Source: Patiria pectinifera
Lineage: Eukaryota; Echinodermata; Asteroidea; Valvatida; Asterinidae
Length of the DNA stretch: 64,000 bases
Assembly (NCBI GenBank): GCA_029964075.1
Contig: CM057145.1
Coordinates: 2,108,001 to 2,172,000 of the forward strand
Reading direction: 5' to 3'
Shown piece by piece: positions 35,601 through 47,600 of this stretch. The position numbers were made by a program, and so were the translations under genes. The notes beneath the pieces were generated by a model, which was not told the origin of the DNA, did no database searches, and worked only from the letters and a program-made list of their open reading frames with translations. The stretch's first letter is position 1, and every line of letters starts with the position of its first letter.

Positions 35601-38600
35601 ATTAGGCTTTCATTGAATAGAGAGATGTGGTCCAAAACCAATGAAACAAATGCGACATTGCAAAGTTCATTTTAAAGCTTAAGATATTGTGCTCGGCGTT
35701 AACATGGTCATGTAGTTATCAATAAAGGTAGGATCATGAATATTCAAAAATATATCAAGCTGCCCTAACAGACTTCGACACCCGATCGGGAGCAGACCTC
35801 TGCAAATCTGTAAGCTGCCGCGCGCAGGGGTCTTTGTTGACAAGTATTCATGGTGTTTCCACCTTTACGGGCTGTTATCATTCGTTTAACCATAAGTTTG
35901 GCCAAGTCGTTCATCCTTGTGTGTAGGATCCGTGGTTGCAACAAGTATTATTAGGTTTATGCCGATGCTTTTCACACAAGCGAACTCCTATAATTGTGTC
36001 GTCAACGACAATGTTGTTGGTAAAACCTTTTCGCTCCGAGCCCGCCTCCCGAGTCGGGGACGTGCAGCTAAACCTTAAGACAATTCCACTAATTATCTGT
36101 TGAACAAATGACAGTTTGATTTATATTCATTATTGGCATCAAACAATGTTTGGAGCAATATGAAGCGAGTGTCTAATGTTATGTCATTTGGCATTGCCGC
36201 ATAGAGCCTAAATTTCGCACCTGTTTCCTCGCAGGAGGTTCCCGTGTAACCATCCGGGCACCTGTGAAATAATAACAATTTCGGTAAGTGAATAATGACA
36301 AAGACTTATTATTCATATTTTCAGACTCTTTTAATTTTGCCTTAACCTTATCAATTTTCCTCAACTCGCTGACTTCCCTGCCGAATGTAGATAGGGCATA
36401 AAACCTTTAATATTGATCTTTAAGATTGAAGAGCTATTCCAATCACAGCCATACTCACATCATACCAGAAGACATGTGACAACATCAGAAATATATTACG
36501 AAGCCTTGGGACAAATAATCCAATTTTCAAGTGCACCATGTGTTTTAAAAGGTTTACAGGACTTACTCGCAGGTGTACACATAATCTGGGAAACTTCCGC
36601 TTTGTGTACACACGCCTCCATTTTGACAGCGATATGCCGGGCAAACCTCAGTTGGGGCTGGGTTATAAATACAAACATAAAGTCGAAACTCAGGGGTTGT
36701 CACGTGTCCAAGACCACACGTATTCATATTTTTTAATTTATATTTGGTTTATTACGTTAGAGCAAACGGAATGGACCGATCCAGTAAGACCCGCCCACTG
36801 CGCACGTGGGCAAATTAACACGTGCTCCTCTCCAATACCACACTGCATTTTCCTGCCGCGCGCATCATACGCGCGTGCACGCATGTCGGAATTTTGTGCA
36901 CGCATGTCGGACATAAATCACGGCTGTGATTGGCCAGAATACCATGGGGTGGTGCTTACTGGATCGGTCCATTAGGAGCTAGCCTTCATTATATACAGAA
37001 CAAGTCGTAGACAACATCATCCTTCGTATTTGCGGTACACACTTACATCACATCGAGAGGTACATCACATCGCGTGTTTGCATTATGAATATTTTTATCT
37101 TGTAATACAGCGGGGGAGATGATGAAAGAAATATTTAGAATATATATCTTGTGAAAGTCCCTGAAATTCGGGCGTATCACAATGCAGTGCGCCACCAAGA
37201 GTTTGCCACGAGAGTCCATTTTCAAGTTTACGGTCGACAATACACGGCCCATTTGAACGAGTATCAGAAGACAACTAACTGAGGTAATTTGTTAATGATT
37301 GAGGCATAGCGTTCTGCTGTCTTACAAAAACAGATACTCGAATGATACGTTTATGAAATTACAATTTCAAATTGTCCGCGCTGCGTATTTGTCGACCGTC
37401 TCCCACTATGCACTGGAAAACTCTTGGTGGCTCACTGCATTGTGAAACGTCCGAATTAGACGGGGACAGTCGTGGGCGTCCCGAGGGGGAGCAAAATGTC
37501 CCTGCCCCCTCTAAAACTGATAAATCGAGAATGTGTTGAGAAATACAAGTATTTTTTGGCAAAAAAAATGTTTGCCCCCCTCTAGAAAAAAATCCTGGCG
37601 ACGCCCATGGGGACAGTATGCCATACGCTTTAACGCTGCTTCATGACGGCACACTTGGCGTTTAAACAAACATGAATCACAGGTAGCTGCTTATCAGGCA
37701 CGTTTTTGCATGCTACTATAATTATTTTTACAAATTTTACTTTGAGGTTTTAGTCAAGTTGCTATATACTGCGTCAATAAAAATGTGATATTTACTCTAG
37801 TTTGTATCCACGAATGACGTTCGGTTTTTGTATCGCTTCCATACATATGGCATATTTCCACTTCCATGTTCGCTCGGGAATAACTAGGACTATAGTTTTC
37901 AAAGGAAGACGACAGCCGCTCAAGTACAAAAAAAAATACTAATACATACCAGTCACGACGGTGCCCGATGGGTCAATGGTGAGTGAGTTGTCGATTTGTC
38001 CGTTACTGCCCATCGCTTCACCGTGGAGCACCTCTCTTATAGCTTCACTCTCAATGACGGAGTTGAGCGGGAATCTGGCCACACCATTCACCAACAAACT
38101 CCCGTTACGAACCGAGATCACTACGTAATCCACTACATTGGATGTCCTCGGTGACCTGCGAAGGGCTGCAATCACCTATTATGGATGCATCAGGGAGCAC
38201 AGAAAAATAACAAGCATTAGCATTAAAAAAAATACTACAGAATCTAGAGAAATATGAAATGCAAACAGTGCAAACTCGAGCGACACAATCACAACATACC
38301 TTTATCGTATCATAACAAAACGAATTATTTAAAAGCAACCACAGAATAGCCAAACATAATCAGGGGAGCATTTTTTTTTGAAGAAAAAAATGGGAAAAAA
38401 AACAACCGCCAACAAAATCAGCAAAATAATCTCAAGTTATAGATTTAAAGGCCGAAATCTATTGTCGTGTCAGATGTTACGGATTTCCCACGTTTTCTCC
38501 GTATTGATTTCCTGTAAGTTAGACCCTTAAACTTAGGTAAGTAACCAATCTACAGCATGATTTGTTTTTGCAACATCTTGCCAAATGTACACATTTGAAA

Positions 38601-41600
38601 CAGCCAAAAGAAATAATAGGGCACTATTTAGTCCTACTTACTGCCGGGCGAATAATATTTGCTACATCACGAAACTCTTGGGAGTTGCTGTCTGTGAGTC
38701 GATCGTTGAAGACCGCAAGTGCACCGTTCAGTTCAAGAATCCGTAGCTGACAGCTGAACTCCATCGTTCCTGATGTAAAAATGTTATCTTTAATGGGATT
38801 TGTGCAAGCAAAAACAGTATAGCAACGTATTATGGCTAACCCTCCTATGCAAACACACACTCTGTGCAAAGTTGCCCTTTCAGTCAAAATCAGTCAAGTG
38901 ACTTGTTTTAACAGTTCACTGGAGCGGGAATACCATTTACTGACAGATTCAACCAAACCTTCGTCCTATAGTAACTCGGGCGCGAGGAATGCTTGACCAT
39001 TAGTGAGTGATATGAAATGGATGATCCATTCTTGTGTTACTACATTATGGTCAATGATTGAATTTGATTCTATTAATTTTAAATGATGCATTCACGGAGG
39101 CAGTGTTGTAGTCCAATCCATCACAAGTCCTTTAAGAAGTAAATTACAAGTCCTTTACTGGTCTGGTCCCAACTTACAAGGGTGAACAATGCAAAAGTAA
39201 TGCTTTTGTCGCATGTCACTTAGATAGGTTGTGTATTGACTAGAGACGTGATGACTGTGATGGACTCGACTACAGGGTGAGTAATAAAAACGAAACCAAA
39301 ATGTTGGGACAATTGTTCTAGTGAAGTTCTACATGTAGCACTTTCAAAATCTAGGAAAACAATTCGCATAGGGATGTGTGCAAATTGTTTTCGTTTTGCT
39401 GAAAGAACGCCCACTTTTTTGTGATCCGTGGACTGAACTTTAAAACGGTGGTTGTGTTTAAAACTCAGTAACTTAAAAAAAAATATGAGTGATTTGAATG
39501 ATTCTTGTAATGAAAGCTTTTGAATTGGGCTTCCATTTCCTAGATTTTACAAGTGCTGCATGCAGAAGTTCAATAAAACAAGAGTCCCGACATTTGGGTT
39601 TCGTTGTTTTTTTACTCACCCTGTACAACCCTGCATGCAGGTGGATTAAATAAATATCTAACCTTTAGTAAATAATTTACCTTCAGTAACAGTTGATGAC
39701 TCCCCTCCGTCTGCAGTGGATGTTGTTGTAATCCCTCCGTTTCCTCCGTTACCTCCGTTTCCTCCTTCCGAAGTTGATGTTTGGTCGACCATTGCGCCTG
39801 TTGTAGCAACCCCTCCGTCCCCTCCGTCTGCTGCAGTGGATGTTTGGTTGATCGATGTATTCTCCGGAGTTGCATCTGTAACGGATGTCTGGTCGACCAT
39901 TGCGCCTGTTGTAGCAACCCCTCCGTCCCCTCCGTCTGCTGCAGTGGATGTTTGGTCGATCGACGCATCCGTTGGCAAAACGCCAGTGACTCGTTCAACA
40001 GTTGTCAGCTCCGGAGTTGCATCTGTAACGGATGTCTGGTCGACCATTGCGCCTGTTGTAGCAACCCCTCCGTCCCCTCCGTCTGCTGCAGTGGATGTTT
40101 GGTCGATCGACACATCCGTTGGCAAAACGCCAGTGACTCGTTCAACAGTTGTCAGCTCCGGAGTTGCATCTGTAACGGATGTCTGGTCGACCATTGCGCC
40201 TGTTGTAGCAACCCCTCCGTCCCCTCCGTCTGCTGCAGTGGATGTTTGGTCGATCGACGCATCCGTTGGCAAAACGCCAGTGACTCGTTCAACAGTTGTC
40301 AGCTCCGGAGTTGCATCTGTAACGGATGTCTGGTCGATCATTGCGTCTGTTGTAGCAACCCCTCCGTCTGCTGCAGTGGATGTTTGGTCGATCGACACAT
40401 CCGTTGACAAAATGATAGTGATTCCTTCAACAGTTGTCAGCTCTGGAGTTGCATCCGTAACATAGGTTTCGTCTGTTGTTGCAATCTCAGTCCCATGGTC
40501 AGTAGTGGATAGCTGGGTCGGTGCTTCACTGGTGGACGTTTCGTCGTTCGAGGATGTTGCAACCCCAGTCGTTTGTTCACTGGTGGATAGCTCGTCCACT
40601 GTAGTGGTCGTTTGGACGTCCGTGGTGACAACTGGTATTTCACCTGTTGCGAAATTCGTTGATGGATTAGTGGCTTTCAAAAGAGTTGATTAAATTTCCA
40701 CGGACTCAACACAATGAATCGAGGCGTTCTCTTCATTTCAGAAACTTGAGAATGTTTTTCCTAAGTAACTTATAAGAACAAGACGATGAACTGTAATTTT
40801 GGGTATTATTGAATTTGCCCTCAAAATATTTCAATAGTACTTTCCCATTTTGTATCACTAGTTTTTTAAGGTCTTGTCATGTATGGGTCATTCTTCAGTA
40901 AGTGTCTACTTTGGGCCTTTTGAAAATAGTGAAACAAAATTCTTTAAATGTTAAATTTCTTTCATGGGATGTGATCATTATGTTGCACAACAACTATAAT
41001 AGCACACGGCGCAATCTTTAACGGAGTTTTAATCACTTGATAAACATTCAATATTTAATTTTTGTAACATAAGGAAAAAAATGCAACAGTCATATCCGTC
41101 ACACCTTTTGTGACGGAAATGACAATATCTGAATGAATGTGAAGCCGCATAAATTCAACTAAGGGCTTTTAAAGTGTGAACATAGAATAATAATCAGTGG
41201 ATATGGGGTTGTTAACATGATAAACCCTACTCACTATCGTCTTTATTTTATTACCATTATCGACTAAAGAAAACGTCACGAAATCATCTCCGTCACGGCA
41301 AAATGTGACGGAGTTGACTATGACGGAGCTGACATATTTACAATTAAACTTGTTTAGCGCCATCTACAGTTTGTTTGAAGCATGAATACCACATGTGCTT
41401 GGAGGTTTACACAATTCTTATCGTACTCATGAAATTTTTTTAAGAATAAGAATATAAACTAGAGGTTGTAGGAACAACCACACGGTGTTGGGCCATTGTA
41501 GATGCTGACGTTGATTGTTGATTGTTGATGTTAATGTTGATTGTTGATTGCTGATTGTTGGTGTTCAGGGTTGAGGGTTGAAAAATAGCGCGTGTAGTAA

Positions 41601-44600
41601 TTATAGAGAGGATAGTTTAAAAGAGTCAGGTGAGGATCTGCACGCACGTATGCTGCTATACTGTAAACTTATCAAGTACAATCGTTACAAAACCCATTAA
41701 ATAGCTCATATCTCTAAAAGTAAAGGTCGCACACCATTAGCGCAATACAAAATAATTTTTTAGAAAAAAGCGCCCAATTTAGAAAAGCGCCCAATTGGGC
41801 GCTTTTGCCAGCCCAATTTTTGAGTATCATATGACGTCATCAGAAGTCAAAAATGTGCTTGCATTAAGAAGTTGTCATATAAAGGTGTACAAAACACTGG
41901 TAAGGAAATAAATTGGTCCATCAAACATCCGTTACATGTAGCTCAATAGTTAACATACAATAGTCGTAAAAAGTCGTAAAACCAGACACTCAAGAAGCGA
42001 GCACGGGGAATTCCCTTTTGTACGAAATCATAGCACACTGTTTTCGGGATTTTCCATTTTGTACGCAATCATCCCCATTTGCTGTGCACACAATGTACGT
42101 GGTATTAAATGAGCGTTTCAAGGCGTAGGCGTGTTCAACTTCAAATTTCAAGGGGACTGCAGGGCATCTTCTAGTTAACGTATTGTAACGAAACCTTGGA
42201 GTTTTAGACCTATTATTAAAGCGCCATTTAAAGCACAAAACTTGATTATATCTTTGACGGTTGTTTTTTTAGCAATTTTCAAAAGAAAACAAGTCTTTTC
42301 TTTGTAACTTCGGTGTGGTTACGTAATGATTTTTTTTTCGCGCACAGGGCTTGTCTGCATTAAGGTCATCATGTATATTAATTTTGAAGCGAATACCGCA
42401 AAGTTCGCCACAGACATCAACTGAAAATGCGTTTTGGACCTTTTTTAACCTGCCGCTAGAGGGCGCTCGAACACTGATGGCGTCACCGATCATTGTTTTG
42501 GAAAGATTAACCCACCCACAGGCTAACATCGTTGAAAACAAGTTCATATATTTTTCCACTTTTGAATTATTAGGCACTTCCGGTTTCGACCGGAAGGAAG
42601 GGTCATGTGATTTTACGCACACAAGATTAATTGAAGAGCATGTATTATCATGTCAATTCCCGCAAAATTCAAGTTCCGGTCTCTCACGGTTGATTTTATA
42701 TTGAATTTCAAAGATTAAATTTATTATTGTTTGAAGTGACGTCACGTGACCCATGATGACATCATAATGATGTAATTGCAAAAAAGCACATCTTCAGTGG
42801 GTTCTGCATTCATGTATTGACAATTAAAGTTCATATTACTTTTCATGTTGACAAACAGTTCCCGAGAAGAAATGTGTCTTGAAGAATAAAAAAAAAAATA
42901 ATAGTAAATTCTTACAATAACAATAGGTGTTGGGCTAAAGGCCCAAGGCCCAACACCTAATAAGGCATGTTTTAAAGCGTTCGGAGATGATGCCCAATAA
43001 AGGTACGCACCGGAATTGTAGCTAAAAGTTACGATTTTTATGGGTTTTTCTTCACGATACGTCGAGAAAATTGTACCCAATGCACTTGTATATTTGCCTG
43101 GCCTACAAAAATGTGTTCAGCGAGTAAACACAATTCTAAACACTTTGTTGCTATCACCGCATGCTACAAATGTATCACCTTGTTCTAAATGTGTTTAGAA
43201 AAGCATTACCCGCTAAACACACGTTTGTAGTCCAGGCACATCTGATATATTTTGTTGCATTTTTTTTTTATACACACTGCTTAAAGTGAGGTTCAAAGTG
43301 GAGCTCGAAGATTATTGTAAGGGTACATTGAGGATATATCACATATTTGTTTTGAATATTGTTCTTTTCAATCGAAAGATGTATTTCATAAAAAAAAAGA
43401 TGTGACCAGGGCTTGTGATCATTCAAGCTTGCTGACAACTTCAGGAATTACTTCGCAAATAATTATTGAAAACTGCTGCCTGCTTTTCCAACACAAGAAG
43501 ATTCACTTCTGTGGTTTGAGCCTACGCTACAGAAATGAGAAGTAACATTGTCAATCGTAGAGTCTGCACCTAACACAGAAAAATATCTCACTGTATCTGT
43601 ATTCGGGCAGATAACATACAAAGAAATGGCGTGATAATGGAACAAACACCAACCTATGTTAGAAGTTATTTCCACGTCATCAATTGCGATATCCGACCTC
43701 CCGCTGTTGCCCCTACCGCGGTTAGCCTGAAGAACTATTTGGAAGCTTGATGTCAGGTCTAATAAAAATACCTCTGCCTTTAGCCATGTAGAGTCGGCAG
43801 TTTGCTCCCCAGCCATCGAGTAGACCATCTGACTCGAGCTTAAATTCCCAATTTCAGGTACTTTCAAGACGTTAAGGGTTCCTGCATTTTCAGGGAGAAA
43901 TTGAGACTTTAAGTCATAGGCCTATTCTATATTATGAAAATGAATAGGACTGCTGCAAACTGACTAGACTGACTTGAAATATACAAATCTAAAAAATCAA
44001 GGCGGCCTGACGTTGCGATTGGTCATTCCATGTCAAAGCGAAACACACTTTCAGACCTTAAAGGGGCACTAGGTCCTGAAATCCCCGAACATTTCCTGTT
44101 TTGGATTGTTTATTTATCCAATTTCAAACATCTTGTTGAAAGGAAACCAATCTAATGTCTTTCCGTTCCCGAGAAAAGACGACCAAAAAAACCCCGGTTA
44201 TTTCATCGGACATGACGGAGTACGAATACGTTTTTCCTGTCGTTGAGTCAATGTGCGATATATACGTTGTGTTTGTCTGTGGTACTACATACAGATGACC
44301 GATCACCAATGCACAAAATAATTATGGTTTCTTACACGTCCGCAAAAGGCGAACCGTCCGCAAAAGACGAACTATTTACGGATAAAATCACAACTAGCAC
44401 CCAAACCGCTCGACTTTTTGGGATCGCAAAAGTGAACCCCGAAAGTCGTTCTCGCATGCATAATATAGATATAACGCAAAATAACCAAGTTTTCGGATAG
44501 TTGTGTGTATGTTTATATCCTACATTGAAACGTTCTTTCCGGCTAACATCTTTTCGTTCAACGCGCGTTTTGTAGCCCAATTGGGCTGTTCCAGGACGCA

Positions 44601-47600
44601 GGATCCCTTTACGTCTTCCGATTTTTATAAAAAAAAGTAATGTGCATGTAGGTATCAATGAGTTATGAAGGCATACCATTTTTTACTGGAGTCCCTCCAC
44701 CCATGTGGCCGGTGTAAGGCTAAACATAAATGGCCATTTCTAGGTTCTGACACCACCTCTTTTACATAAATAAACGCGTACATTGGCGAGATGTCTATAA
44801 AAGTACACAATTCTGGTATTAAACTGATCAGAATTAAATGTGGTATTCAACGATTCCCTCAAATTTTACAATCGGCGAAAGTGGATCACCCTATCCTTTG
44901 ACAAGTAACCTTGACTTTTGTCTCAATTAAAAAGTTTAGTATCATTCAAAAAATCAATAAAACACCAACTTCAATTACTTAACGACAGTCAAATGTGGCA
45001 GATAGACCTTCAATCAACTGAAATTAAAAAATAAAAACAAATGGAACTGGGAATTAACATCATACAATTTAATATAAAAAACGGCAAGATGTCTAGTATT
45101 TTGTTTATAGTGAGGCTTAAAACAATTGTCAAGCAACCAAAAGTCTCCCAGTGAGGCAAAGGGAACTATAAAATTATATTTTCTTGTTCAAAATGGTCAC
45201 TTTCTCTATACTCAGTCTAATTGTACGGCATTTTCCCAATTATTTTATTGGAAAACCAAAAATGTAAGCTATTTCATCGCAATACCTGTTGTACTGCCAT
45301 ACATGTTGTACCAGAAGACGAACTTCAAGGCATCAGTAACCGGTGGAGTCACCACAGGGCTGAGTAAGATGGCCGTGGTTGCTATGGTTGCCTCCAAATA
45401 CAAGTAGGATCCCTCAATTGCTGCAACAGATAGAACGAAAGTGGGAACAAGTGCATTAAAACAGTGAACTTTTTCGTTCTGAGTAATAACGAAACCATGT
45501 ATACAATTTAAGACCATCACACAAGAGAAGTTTGAACAACTTAATAAACGCCAATGTTGCGCATCAGTATGTGGCACGAACGTGGTGATCCCATTGCCAA
45601 TGGGTGTTACTGTCGACATATGCGTGAATCCCGGGGAAATGGACGGGTATCCCCCGACTTTTTGACCAGGGAAACGGATGGGCTATGGGCCTTATTTACA
45701 AGATTGCCATTTTTTTTCGAGTTCCCTGAAGTATTCTATTAATTGTTTACTGTTGAATGGGATGGCGCCAGACTATTTTTGCTGGCACAATAAAGCCTTG
45801 TTTTACTGTCATTTTTTAAAAATACGGCTTTAAACATTAAGGAATGTTTAATAACAAATTTTAAATTATACATTGAAGCAGACTGGAATCTTTTATGAAT
45901 TAAGTTGCTTTCATTTCTCTTCGCAAGTTCAAAATATTAAGATTTTACCTAACTTTCAATTCAATATGGCTGACTCGTGAATAAGGCCCATTGGATCCTC
46001 CTCCCACATGACAGTAGTGAAAACAAAACAATGCCGATTTTGTTGTAATCTTCTAACCTTCCTAATAGTCAGAATGTTATGTATTTAATTAGTTCTCTGG
46101 GGAAGAAAACACGACGATGAACATCTCCCTCAACGGCCACAGGCTCAACTTCGACCCGACCCCAAAGTACCTTGGTGTAACTTTGGACCGTAGCCTAACC
46201 TTCTCCCATCATGTCAAAGCTGTTGTGTCCAAGACTGAAGCCCGTGTCAACCTGGTGAACAGACTAGCTGGCACTGGTCGGGATGCATCCTCCAACACAA
46301 TGCGTACCTCGAGCTATAGCTCTGGCATGCTTAACGGCAGAATATGCTGCACCTGCCTGGAGTCTCAGTAAACACACCAAGAACGTTAATGTTGTCCTCG
46401 AGGCCTCAACTCTGCCATGAGACTTATCAGTGGCTCATTAACAGCGACCGCTCTTGACAAGCTGTTCATCCTGTCAGGTATAGCAACTGCAGGACTGCGC
46501 CGAGACTTCACGAACCTGAAGTTACCCTGCACAGTTGGTGATCACTAGTCTGATCCCACCTCCTACCAATCCGCAAGGCCAGAGGATCTCCCGTAGGCAC
46601 TTTGCAACCGACGTGTCGACGCTATTAGCCCACAACCCTTACCAGCTTTCCTGGTTAACCCCTTAAGCACGGGTTATACTGGGGACATTCCTCCACACAT
46701 AGAGCAAGTGGCCCGCATGACTGCGCAGCCTTTGTGTGGTAGCGGGACTGCACAAAAGCAGCAGCTGTGGAACTACCCACTAGCCATGTGCCACGGCATA
46801 CCACAGCTGGCAACTACATTCCAATGAGGATTAGCGGCCGCAGCCATGACCGCTTCCCGAGCTCATGGGGTTAAGGGAAAGATGGGCCGAACAGTGGATC
46901 ACTCTACAGTGGATCACATCGACATCGTCGCTACGACAGTACATCGACGACCCTTCAAACAAGCCACCAGCTGGTTGTGACCTCCCTCGCAATTCATGGG
47001 TTAATCTCAACAGAATACGCTCAGTTGTCGGCCGTGCCAAGCGTGTCCTGTACAACATAGGAGCTGAGCCATGCGACACCTTTGAATGCAACGAAGCTAC
47101 TCAATTGGGAGTCAGGTTGGCGTAGCGGTACTTTCCTCGCCTTCCACCGCTGTGACCCGGGTTCGAATCCCGCCTGGGCCAATATGTGGATTGGGTTTTC
47201 AGTCCCTGCCTGATTCCGTGGGTTTTCCCCAGAATATTCTTCTGGGCTTTTCCTCCCACCTCTAAAGCTGTAATTTCTTCTCATTGTCTTCTCTCTACAG
47301 GTTTCTTCAGGCTTGCGAGCTACAGTGCCTAGGGCGCTTTTGGGGAATCATTGGTTTCATTACTAGAAATGATTAATACGACTACTACTACTACTACTAA
47401 TAATAATAATTTGTTGTAACTTATATTAAATGAAAGTATTAATTAATTAACCAATTAAGTGGCGTAACTACTCGACAAGCTTTGCTTTTTAGAGATCCCC
47501 ATCCGCGTTATTGTGATCTTATGATTTTCTTTGAATATTTTTGTGTATTGTCATGCGGTAAATAAAGTAAGATTGATTGATGAATCTGCGGCCTTGACTA

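Larger units (their letters stand above)
40674..43653 (-). other. Intron between MAM3 and the mucin exon
   Basis: Apart from the optional exon at 43463-43569, it holds TGATTGTT repeats (41510-41565), a GTGACGGA-rich patch (41090-41330), and a hairpin at 42925-42959 (TAGGTGTTGGGC...GCCCAACACCTA). A TGACGTCACGTGACC block lies at 42736. No other coding signal was found. Confidence 0.6.

Noticed and set aside
36093..36278. 61-codon ORF extending past EGF exon 2
   Set aside because: Only 36221-36261 is coding. The extension reads through the donor GTGCGA and would break the phase needed for the TM exon.
39716..40465. Plus-strand ORFs of 249 and 208 codons
   Set aside because: They are the antisense frames of the mucin repeat exon. 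The minus strand has matching splice sites and phases and Thr/Ser composition; the plus strand has none.
46117..46371. Host gene
   Set aside because: The LGVTLD...LTFSHH sequence is the end of a LINE reverse transcriptase, and downstream frames are broken.
47103..47175. tRNA gene
   Set aside because: Boxes A and B are present, but the acceptor stem does not close and the sequence continues into a SINE body with a second copy nearby. The same applies at 27255, 48588, 56700 and 57980.
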